Positions 1 to 5,100 of a stretch of DNA of 5,100 bases are shown in pieces. The notes below the pieces were generated by a model. It saw only the letters and a program-made list of their open reading frames with translations, did not search any database and was not told where the DNA came from. Numbering within the stretch: the stretch's first letter is position 1; each line of letters begins with the position of its first letter. Source of the DNA: Akkermansiaceae bacterium (GTDB taxonomy: Bacteria > Verrucomicrobiota > Verrucomicrobiia > Verrucomicrobiales > Akkermansiaceae); the NCBI GenBank assembly GCA_029288115.1, contig JARFPV010000526.1, positions 1-5,100 on the forward strand, given 5' to 3'. A program made the translations under genes and the position numbers.

Positions 1-111
1 GTCAATCATTTAAGCATGACAATGGTGTGCCCTGGACTTGTAATAAAAATCAGTTGCAAGTCTGGAAAAATCACGCACATTCACGCAGTAAAATAATATC
101 TCAATTACAAC
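1..111. other. Upstream non-coding region
   Basis: I see no gene that I would defend here. Two plus-strand frames are open from the left edge. Frame 1 closes with TAA at 94-96 and its residues resemble no family I know. Frame 3 runs on to 284, but it overlaps the well-supported metallopeptidase gene and reads as low-quality sequence. The stretch from about 89 to 108 is AT-rich. It includes TAAAAT at 89-94, a fair -10 match, but there is no convincing -35 at the right distance. If it is used, the leader before the ATG at 112 would be only about 10 bases. The bases before that ATG (CTCAATTACAAC) contain no Shine-Dalgarno sequence. Confidence 0.4.
32..65 (+). repeat. Imperfect inverted repeat (hairpin)
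   Basis: GACTTG at 35-40 pairs exactly with CAAGTC at 57-62. In plus-strand RNA the stem can be lengthened on both sides with A-U, G-C and several G-U pairs, from 32/65 inward to 44/53, leaving an 8-base loop (45-52). The G-U pairs would become mismatches in the minus-strand transcript, so any structure belongs to the plus strand. No T-run follows it, so it is not a classical terminator. It could be the end of a gene lying to the left, a leader structure, or chance. Confidence 0.25.
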
Positions 112-846
112 ATGATTACTCTCGCATCCATCCCGACCATACTAGCCTTCAACGTCAGCAGCATCCCCATGCTTTACTGGATTATCATTGGCGGCTCCAT
201 GCTGGTATCATGGCTCGTTGGCAGCACTCTGAAGCGGCGCTTTGCCGAGCACTCGCAAGCCCCCCTTCCCATGTCCGGGCGTGAGGTCGCAGAACAAATG
301 CTGCGAGAGAGCGGCATCACGGACGTCAGGGTCATCAGCGTGCCGGGGCAGCTTACCGATCACTACAACCCGGAAAACAAAACCGTCAATTTGAGCGAGG
401 CGGTCTATCATATGCGCAATGTGGCCGCCGCTGCTGTGGCTGCGCACGAGTGTGGTCATGCCGTGCAGCACGCCAAGGCATACACTTGGTTAACGATGCG
501 CTCAAAAATGGTCCCCGCCGTGAGTATCGCCTCGAACATGATGAACGTTATTTTCATTCTATCTCTTGTTGGAATGTTCGCATTCAGCAACCCGGCTTTC
601 CTTTGGCTGATCGTTGTCTGTTTCGCTGCGACTACGCTCTTTTCCTTTGTGACTCTTCCGGTGGAATTTGATGCCAGCAAACGTGCGCTCGCATGGATTC
701 AATCCAGCGGCATTGCCAAGAGCATGGATCAGGATCGTGCAAAAAACGCCCTGCACTGGGCGGCAATGACCTACGTGGTGGCAGCCATTGCCTCACTGGC
801 GCAGCTACTCTACTGGGTGATGATCGCGCTCAACAGCAGGGATTAG
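112..846 (+). CDS. YugP-type membrane zinc metallopeptidase
   Basis: This 244-residue protein belongs by its motifs to the YugP-like neutral zinc metallopeptidase family (the Zn_peptidase_2 type), which are membrane-bound proteases of largely unknown substrate. The HECGH zinc-binding and catalytic motif is at residues 112-116. Family hallmarks flank it: LTDHYNP at 81-87 and LPVEFDAS at 182-189, whose Glu185 is the likely third zinc ligand. Hydrophobic segments lie near residues 17-37, 135-158, 161-182 and 216-240, so it should sit in the inner membrane. Length is close to the family norm (about 225-240). The start is well fixed: an in-frame TAA lies at 94-96 and no other start codon falls between it and the ATG at 112. 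It converges on the M50 protease gene, with stops 7 bases apart. The family call is firm; the substrate is unknown. Confidence 0.93.
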   Translation: MITLASIPTILAFNVSSIPMLYWIIIGGSMLVSWLVGSTLKRRFAEHSQAPLPMSGREVAEQMLRESGITDVRVISVPGQLTDHYNPENKTVNLSEAVYHMRNVAAAAVAAHECGHAVQHAKAYTWLTMRSKMVPAVSIASNMMNVIFILSLVGMFAFSNPAFLWLIVVCFAATTLFSFVTLPVEFDASKRALAWIQSSGIAKSMDQDRAKNALHWAAMTYVVAAIASLAQLLYWVMIALNSRD

Positions 847-868
847 AGGATTACTACCTCACCTGCTG
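834..868. terminator. Hairpin at convergent gene ends, possible bidirectional terminator
   Basis: CAGCAGG at 834-840 pairs perfectly with CCTGCTG at 862-868. Inside it GAGG (846-849) pairs with CCTC (857-860) around a 7-base loop. The two helices are separated by a 5-base/1-base bulge. The structure spans the TAG of the metallopeptidase gene (844-846) and the TAG of the opposing M50 gene (854-856). No T-run follows on either strand, so it is not a canonical intrinsic terminator. It could still end or stabilise both transcripts. Confidence 0.4.
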
Positions 869-1480
869 GTAATACTGATAGTTCTGATAGGCAAACATGC
901 CCATGAAAATGGCGATGAACATCTGCCCGGATGTCAGCGCGAGCATGCCGATAGCCGCAGCGGTGATGATTCCCGTCATGTGAACTGCCTTGGCTCGTCT
1001 TGGCCCGAGGATCGCTGCAAGCATTTGACCGCCGTCCATTGGGTAAATGGGCAGACAGTTGAATACCGCCCACACCAGGCTGATCCATACGAGGTAGAAA
1101 AAGAAGCTATTGGCCTGCGTTCCGTGAGCCGGCAAATAATCCCTGAGAAAGAGCACACCGATGCCGAACGCAAACTGCACGGCGGGGCCAGCGAGTGTAA
1201 CCAGGAAGGATCTCTTACGTGTTAAGATGCCCGGAGGATACGTTGCATAACCACCCATGAAAGTCAGGACGACTTGTGTGGGCAGTTTGAATTTTTTAAT
1301 CATCAGAGCATGACCCATTTCATGAATCAGCACCGATACAAATGCTGCCAGCATGAACATCGCTGTTTCAAGCATAGCTTCTTGGTTGGTGGCATAAAGC
1401 GCACCTCCCAGAAATGCTGTCGTTACCCAAAACCAAGGCTCTACTCTAACCGGGATACCAAAGAGTGAAAATTGAATCAT
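854..1480 (-). CDS. Site-2 protease family (M50) membrane metalloprotease
   Basis: A 208-residue integral membrane protein with both active-site signatures of the S2P/M50 family. HEMGH is at residues 53-57 in a hydrophobic segment (about 38-60). The second signature, NCLPIYPMDGG, is at 141-151 and supplies the Asp149 zinc ligand. The segment around residues 92-112, with LAGP at 96-99, is also typical of the family. Further hydrophobic stretches lie near 16-32, 126-146 and 165-200. It is a minimal-core form with no PDZ or CBS domain, like the short 'site-2 protease family' proteins rather than RseP. Such enzymes cut membrane-embedded substrates; the target here is unknown. The ATG lies 12 bases after the leuA stop, so co-transcription with leuA is likely. 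No clear Shine-Dalgarno sequence precedes it. Confidence 0.92.
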   Translation of the reverse strand: MIQFSLFGIPVRVEPWFWVTTAFLGGALYATNQEAMLETAMFMLAAFVSVLIHEMGHALMIKKFKLPTQVVLTFMGGYATYPPGILTRKRSFLVTLAGPAVQFAFGIGVLFLRDYLPAHGTQANSFFFYLVWISLVWAVFNCLPIYPMDGGQMLAAILGPRRAKAVHMTGIITAAAIGMLALTSGQMFIAIFMGMFAYQNYQYYQQVR

Positions 1481-1492
1481 AATCGTAATACT

Positions 1493-3187
1493 CTAGTCCT
1501 GAGCTGACAGCAAATTGATCGCGGTGACCAGTGCCTTGAGGCCTGCCATCTCGATGGAGGGGTCTACGCCGCAGCCCCAAACGAGTTGTTTATCGGCATC
1601 GCCCTGCAGTTGGATATAAGCAGCGGAATCAGCATCTGAGCCACCCCGGACAGCGTGTGACCTGTAGTCAGTGAGGTGGAAATTTTTCAGCCCCGCCTGT
1701 TCCATGGCGTGGACAAAGGCGTTGATTGGTCCGTTCCCCAAACCACTGATATTTTTTTCCTCCCCCTGGTAGGAAATACTCGCGTGGCATGCAACTTCAC
1801 CTTTTTCACCCGCATGATGATCCAGTTCATAGTCGAGCAATGCCATTGGCTCGGTCAGATTGACAAACATCTTGAAAAACGCATCACGTATTTCATCGGG
1901 AGATAGTTCGCGGCCTAACTCATCGGCAAGGGCATATATGCGACCACCCACGACGGGATGCATCGTTTTGGGCAGATCGAATCCATGCTCGCGGTCGAGA
2001 ATGTAGGCAACACCACCTTTTCCTGACTGTGAGTTAATGCGGATGATTGCCTCGTAGGACCTGCCAATGTCCTGAGGGTCAATGGTCAGGTACGGCACCT
2101 GCCATGAAATCTCCGAGTCGTCTTTCAGCTCCTTGGAGCGCAGATCGAGGCCCTTCTTGATCGCATCCTGGTGTGATCCGGAGAAGGCCGTGAACACCAA
2201 CTCGCCCGCGTAGGGGTGGCGCTCGCTAACCGTCATACGGGTGACCCGCTCATAGACCGCACGGATGGATGGTAAGTCTGAAAAATCCAATCCGGTCTCG
2301 ATGCCGTGTTGATTCATATTCAGTGCCACATTGGCAATGTCCAGATTACCGGTGCGCTCGCCATTTCCGAAGAGTGTGCCTTCGACACGATCGGCACCCG
2401 CCATCAGTCCCTGCTCGGTGGCAGCAATACCTGTTCCCCTATCGTTGTGTGTGTGCAGGGAAACGACCACGGAGTCGCGGCGATTCAGATTTCCACACAT
2501 CCACTCGATCATATCAGCATGAATGTTAGGTGTGGTCCACTGCACGGTATCGGGCAGATTGATGATCATCTTTTTCTCAGGCGTCGGCTGCCAGACGTCG
2601 ATCACCGCATTGCAGCAATCGAGTGCGAAATCGAGTTCGGTATCTGAAAATGACTCGGGGGAATACTGCAGCACCACCTCGGTCTCGGGAATCGTCGGCG
2701 TCAGCTCCTTGACCAGCTCCGCGCCATCGACGGCGAGCTTTTTGATATCATCACGGCTCGCATTTCCAAATGTGATCCGTCGCTGGAGTGGTGAGGTTGA
2801 GTTGTAGATGTGAACAATTGCACGTCGCGCGCCTTGAATTGCCTCGAACGATTTGCGAATCAGGTGCTCACGTGTCTGAACCAGTATCTGGATGGTGACA
2901 TCCTCCGGGATGAGATCGTCCTCGATCAATCTTCGGCAAAAATTGAATTCGGTGTCGGCTGCCGATGGAAAACCAATCTCGATCTCTTTGAAACCAATGT
3001 CACAGAGGAGTTTGAAGAACTCGAGCTTTTCCTCGATGGACATGGGAACGGGCAATGCCTGGTTCCCGTCTCGCAGATCCACACTCGCCCAGATGGGCGC
3101 GTGGTCGATGGTACGATCCGGCCACTGCCTGTCGGGCAGGTCGACGGCGGGGAACGCACGGTATTTGCGGATGCTCTCGGGCTTCAT
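1493..3187 (-). CDS. leuA: 2-isopropylmalate synthase (type 2, long form)
   Basis: LeuA condenses acetyl-CoA with 3-methyl-2-oxobutanoate to give 2-isopropylmalate, the committed step of leucine synthesis, in the cytoplasm. In the 564-residue product chosen here, the TIM-barrel domain carries DLRDGNQA at 37-44 (catalytic Arg39, metal ligand Asp40), HTHND at 245-249 (metal ligands His245 and His247) and GNGERTGN at 274-281. The linker has NSQSGKGG at 385-392. The C-terminal leucine-sensing domain (about 430-560) has the GGSDADSAAYI stretch at 515-525. The overall plan matches the long LeuA class known from actinobacteria. Start choice: the frame also offers ATG at 3202 (9th residue of the longest frame) and TTG at 3226. 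I chose the ATG at 3187 because family resemblance begins at MKPESIRKYR and because the TTG falls inside a sigma-54-like element. No start has a Shine-Dalgarno sequence. The M50 gene follows 12 bases downstream. Confidence 0.95.
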   Translation of the reverse strand: MKPESIRKYRAFPAVDLPDRQWPDRTIDHAPIWASVDLRDGNQALPVPMSIEEKLEFFKLLCDIGFKEIEIGFPSAADTEFNFCRRLIEDDLIPEDVTIQILVQTREHLIRKSFEAIQGARRAIVHIYNSTSPLQRRITFGNASRDDIKKLAVDGAELVKELTPTIPETEVVLQYSPESFSDTELDFALDCCNAVIDVWQPTPEKKMIINLPDTVQWTTPNIHADMIEWMCGNLNRRDSVVVSLHTHNDRGTGIAATEQGLMAGADRVEGTLFGNGERTGNLDIANVALNMNQHGIETGLDFSDLPSIRAVYERVTRMTVSERHPYAGELVFTAFSGSHQDAIKKGLDLRSKELKDDSEISWQVPYLTIDPQDIGRSYEAIIRINSQSGKGGVAYILDREHGFDLPKTMHPVVGGRIYALADELGRELSPDEIRDAFFKMFVNLTEPMALLDYELDHHAGEKGEVACHASISYQGEEKNISGLGNGPINAFVHAMEQAGLKNFHLTDYRSHAVRGGSDADSAAYIQLQGDADKQLVWGCGVDPSIEMAGLKALVTAINLLSAQD

Positions 3188-3221
3188 GACGCGGTGATGC
3201 ATGGAGGGTTTTTGCCTGAAT

Positions 3222-3237
3222 TGCAAGCGTCAAGCCA
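3222..3237 (-). promoter_or_regulatory. Sigma-54-like -24/-12 promoter element upstream of leuA
   Basis: Read on the minus strand, 3237 to 3222 is TGGC, seven bases (TTGACGC), then TTGCA. This agrees with the RpoN consensus TGGCACG-N4-TTGCW at 10 of 12 fixed positions, with the required GG/GC spacing. Transcription would begin near 3211, about 9 bases before the ATG at 3202 and 24 before the ATG at 3187. The TTGACG inside it could instead serve as a sigma-70 -35, but no good -10 follows 16-18 bases later. The element lies in a short divergent region, which raises its plausibility. Regulation of leuA by sigma-54 is inference only; I looked for no enhancer-binding site outside the window. Confidence 0.4.
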
Positions 3238-3269
3238 TGGCACTCGCCAATTCAGCACCACTTTATGCC

Positions 3270-3299
3270 TTGCCACGGCTCGGGAGGCTTGCCCATAGT
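3270..3299 (+). promoter_or_regulatory. Weak sigma-70-like promoter for the L,D-transpeptidase
   Basis: TTGCCA at 3270-3275 resembles a -35. CATAGT at 3294-3299 matches TATAAT at four of six positions after an 18-base spacer. Transcription would start only a few bases before the ATG at 3309, giving an almost leaderless message. A GGGAGG at 3282-3287 lies about 21 bases from the ATG, too far to be its ribosome binding site. The match is weak and could be chance. Confidence 0.2.
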
Positions 3300-3308
3300 G
3301 GTCTGGTA

Positions 3309-3995
3309 ATGAACATCAAGATTCTCTTTCTTACGTCTGCGGCGGCTCTCGCCTGTCTTGTTTTTCCCTCGTGCTCAAACGGTGGAGGTAGTACTCCGCA
3401 AGAGAAGTACGAAGCCTACAACCGCCCAGCCACACTGCCTACCAACCGCTCCAAGGTGCGGGTGAAAGTTTCGATCAAAAACCGGATGGCATACGTAATG
3501 GAGGGATCAAAACCGCTGCTCATCATGCCTGTCACTGTGGGCACAGCCAGCAACCCGACCCCTCGTGGGAATTTCCGCATTTTCAACAAAACACATTACC
3601 ATCGTGCCAACACACACGGATACGCAATCTCACCAAGTGGACGTGTCATCCCATGCTACCTACGCAACAAACCTTCCGGCTGGAAATTCAAGGGAACTCC
3701 AATGCCCTACTGGTGCGAGTTCAAGGGTGCGTATGGATTCCACACCGGATGGATGAAGCCATTCCCCGCATCGCACGGCTGCCTGCGCATGCACAAGAAT
3801 GTGTCACCAAAATTCTTCCGACTCGTCAGCAATGGCACACCAGTCAACATTTCCTATTCCCAACCAGAGGACGCCACAATCGGTCGAAATATCCCGCGCC
3901 CTCCTGACTCAACTCCTTTCCCAGGAAACCCGGACGACATGATGGCCAAAACCAATAAGTTTTTCACCATGCACGAGAAGCCGACGTATAATTAG
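3309..3995 (+). CDS. L,D-transpeptidase (YkuD fold), probable lipoprotein
   Basis: L,D-transpeptidases use a catalytic cysteine to join peptidoglycan stem peptides (3-3 cross-links) or attach proteins to the wall, in the periplasm. From the ATG at 3309 the product is 228 residues. A hydrophobic signal (about 4-20) leads to Cys22 in FPSC-SNGGG, a loose, non-canonical lipobox. The +2 Ser would allow outer-membrane sorting by the E. coli rule. The YkuD domain spans roughly 49-176. It contains GTASNPTPRGNF near 78-89, His145 in GFHTG, and the active-site SHGCLR at 155-160 with Cys158 and Arg160. A proline-rich tail of about 45 residues follows. There is no LysM or other wall-binding domain. The frame is open further upstream (ATG at 3201), but that start would put a non-signal stretch before the signal peptide and overlap leuA, so I reject it. 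The gene is divergent from leuA and convergent with the beta-propeller gene. Confidence 0.92.
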   Translation: MNIKILFLTSAAALACLVFPSCSNGGGSTPQEKYEAYNRPATLPTNRSKVRVKVSIKNRMAYVMEGSKPLLIMPVTVGTASNPTPRGNFRIFNKTHYHRANTHGYAISPSGRVIPCYLRNKPSGWKFKGTPMPYWCEFKGAYGFHTGWMKPFPASHGCLRMHKNVSPKFFRLVSNGTPVNISYSQPEDATIGRNIPRPPDSTPFPGNPDDMMAKTNKFFTMHEKPTYN

Positions 3996-4017
3996 TCGAT
4001 CCTTTTAATCGGCTAAT
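3991..4017. terminator. Hairpin joining two convergent stop codons, likely shared terminator
   Basis: ATTAGTCGAT at 3991-4000 pairs with ATCGGCTAAT at 4008-4017 around a 7-base loop (CCTTTTA). The stem has ten pairs, one of them U-G at 3996/4012. The TAG of the L,D-transpeptidase (3993-3995) and the complement of the opposing TAG (4013-4015) sit facing each other in the stem. In the minus-strand RNA the wobble becomes an A-C mismatch, so the structure favours the plus-strand transcript. Neither side has a T-run, so it is a hairpin end rather than a textbook intrinsic terminator. Confidence 0.5.
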
Positions 4018-5100
4018 CGCCGAGGCAATAAAGATATCCATCCTTGGATCCGGCGTAAATGCGGCGATTCCAGACGATGGGTGTGGCGTCGAACATCTTC
4101 CCCGCCAACCGGGCTAGTCGACTGAGTTTACCTGCCGGATTCACCTGATAGAGGTCCATGCCGTTGTCGTAACCGACCACGATCCTGTTTCCTACAAACA
4201 ACGGCGTGGAAATACTTCCCATCGGGAGCTTGACGCGATCCAGCACCACCGGCGTAGGATAATTTTTCAGGCGTCTGGGGCCAGCCACCGTCACTCCCGG
4301 ACGGACAAGCTTGTGATTGATCACTGTTAGATAACCATCAACTCCCACGAAACACGCAAGATCTTTCGAGATACCCGCATTGTACCGATGGTTCACAGCG
4401 ACCGACCCCACGATACCACCGCGCCATTCGTAGAAGTTCACATCAGGCAATGGGTAATACCATTTCACTCCACCACCGGGCTTGATTTTCATCACCCCAC
4501 CCTGACCGGCAATAAACTGCTTTTCCACACCTAACAATAGATGATTATCGTTCGTCAATGGCATGGTGCTATTGAGGTCACCACCGACGTCGAGGGTCCA
4601 GCCAATGCCGCCAAATCCGGTGGAACAAGAATAGACACGACCACAACCAGCCGCCACGTAGGCTTTCCCACGGCAAAGCGTCGGTGAGCCTTCACAGGAG
4701 AGTTCCTGACCGAACACAGGGATGTCTTTGTTACGATAGAGCAATGATTGCCTATAAATTTTCGGAGTCATGACCCCACCCTTCAAACGCGCCTTGGATG
4801 GGTTCGGTGAGAACACGGTGAAGTAACCATTTTCAAGGGGAATGCATGCCTTGCTGCCTATGATCAAAGCGGAAGCATCGACATCACGACTATTACTATA
4901 CGATCTGCGGGAGTTGTGGCGCCACAAGACTTTTCCCGTTAAATAGGAAACACCACTCAGGCTGTAGGCGGCGCCATTGATAAAATCGCTGTGATACCCC
5001 ATGCGGCTTCCGGTGATCAGGATGTAGCGTTGTTCGAGATTATTGCCACCCACATCGACAAAGGTCGAGGTGCCCTTGATGGCATCGCCAAGGCTTGTAC
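4013..5100 (-). CDS. PQQ-like beta-propeller repeat protein (5'-truncated by window edge)
   Basis: The visible 361 residues are the C-terminal part of a beta-propeller of the PQQ-binding-like/BamB-like type. Blade-like strands recur: KAYVAAGCGRVYSCS, LACFVGVDGYLTVIN, STPLFVGNRIVVGYDNGMDLY and, at the very end, NRRIYAGSKDGYLYCLGD. Each has the hydrophobic strand, Gly, (D/N)G, then Y/L pattern of such repeats. The first possible start in view is GTG at 5053-5051. The frame stays open from there to 5100 (15 more codons), and that stretch, DAIKGTSTFVDV, looks like a propeller strand. The real start therefore lies beyond the window. Any signal peptide or fused domain would also be out of view. Such proteins in planctomycetes and verrucomicrobia are usually exported and of unknown role; nothing here proves PQQ binding or enzyme activity. 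The gene converges on the L,D-transpeptidase, stops 17 bases apart. Confidence 0.8.
   Translation of the reverse strand, partial: TSLGDAIKGTSTFVDVGGNNLEQRYILITGSRMGYHSDFINGAAYSLSGVSYLTGKVLWRHNSRRSYSNSRDVDASALIIGSKACIPLENGYFTVFSPNPSKARLKGGVMTPKIYRQSLLYRNKDIPVFGQELSCEGSPTLCRGKAYVAAGCGRVYSCSTGFGGIGWTLDVGGDLNSTMPLTNDNHLLLGVEKQFIAGQGGVMKIKPGGGVKWYYPLPDVNFYEWRGGIVGSVAVNHRYNAGISKDLACFVGVDGYLTVINHKLVRPGVTVAGPRRLKNYPTPVVLDRVKLPMGSISTPLFVGNRIVVGYDNGMDLYQVNPAGKLSRLARLAGKMFDATPIVWNRRIYAGSKDGYLYCLGD

Noticed and set aside
1..96. Tail of an upstream gene in frame 1, ending with TAA at 94-96
   Set aside because: Only 31 codons are visible, with no recognisable sequence; an open frame of this length is expected by chance.
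27..284. 85-codon plus-strand open frame at the left end
   Set aside because: It overlaps the YugP-type gene in another frame, with His/Gln-rich sequence typical of a shadow frame.
980..1225. Plus-strand frame opposite the M50 protease
   Set aside because: It lies wholly antisense to a gene with both S2P active-site motifs and has no family resemblance.
3252..3296. 14-codon minus-strand reading frame upstream of leuA as a leucine leader peptide
   Set aside because: It contains no leucine codons and no terminator/antiterminator pair follows it. If the sigma-54-like promoter is used, it is not even transcribed.
2810..3298. 162-codon plus-strand open frame opposite the leuA 5' half
   Set aside because: It is antisense to conserved LeuA sequence, resembles no family, and is explained by codon bias of the leuA strand.
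3201..3308. N-terminal extension of the L,D-transpeptidase from an ATG at 3201
   Set aside because: It would place 36 residues of non-conserved sequence ahead of a good signal peptide and overlap the start of leuA on the other strand; the ATG at 3309 gives a normal exported protein.
1..5100. Mobile element, CRISPR, tRNA/rRNA, toxin-antitoxin or defence cassette
   Set aside because: I saw no transposase, terminal inverted repeats, direct repeat arrays, RNA gene signatures or small paired genes; the coding content is ordinary housekeeping and envelope genes.

Overview
The window looks like ordinary chromosomal DNA from a Gram-negative bacterium. My best guess is Verrucomicrobiota. The clues are a long (type 2) 2-isopropylmalate synthase opening in a 'KYR...DLPDR.WP' style, a probable lipoprotein L,D-transpeptidase, a PQQ-like beta-propeller protein, balanced base composition, and no clear Shine-Dalgarno sequence before any of the four visible starts. 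The phylum is recalled from family resemblance and has not been checked by a search.

Layout, left to right. Positions 1-111 hold no convincing gene, only a weak hairpin and an AT-rich possible -10 region. A YugP-type membrane zinc metallopeptidase (112-846, +) follows. It converges, with a 7-base gap, on a site-2-protease-family (M50) membrane metalloprotease (854-1480, -). Twelve bases upstream of that gene on the same strand ends leuA (1493-3187, -), so leuA and the M50 gene probably form a two-gene operon. A short divergent region (about 3188-3308) separates leuA from an L,D-transpeptidase gene (3309-3995, +). The latter converges, with a 17-base gap, on a beta-propeller gene (4013-5100, -) whose 5' end lies beyond the window.

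Gene relations. LeuA commits carbon to leucine. The two membrane metalloproteases and the L,D-transpeptidase act at the cell envelope, and the beta-propeller protein may do so too. Nothing shows that they form one pathway. Apart from the likely leuA-M50 operon, the arrangement is two convergent pairs and one divergent pair.

The most notable non-coding signals are: (1) a good sigma-54-like -24/-12 element just upstream of leuA, overlapping the alternative TTG start; (2) hairpins at both convergent gene ends that take in the stop codons of both genes, probably shared transcription ends without U-tracts; (3) the absence of Shine-Dalgarno sequences. I see no mobile element, CRISPR array, tRNA/rRNA, defence cassette or evident new multi-gene system.
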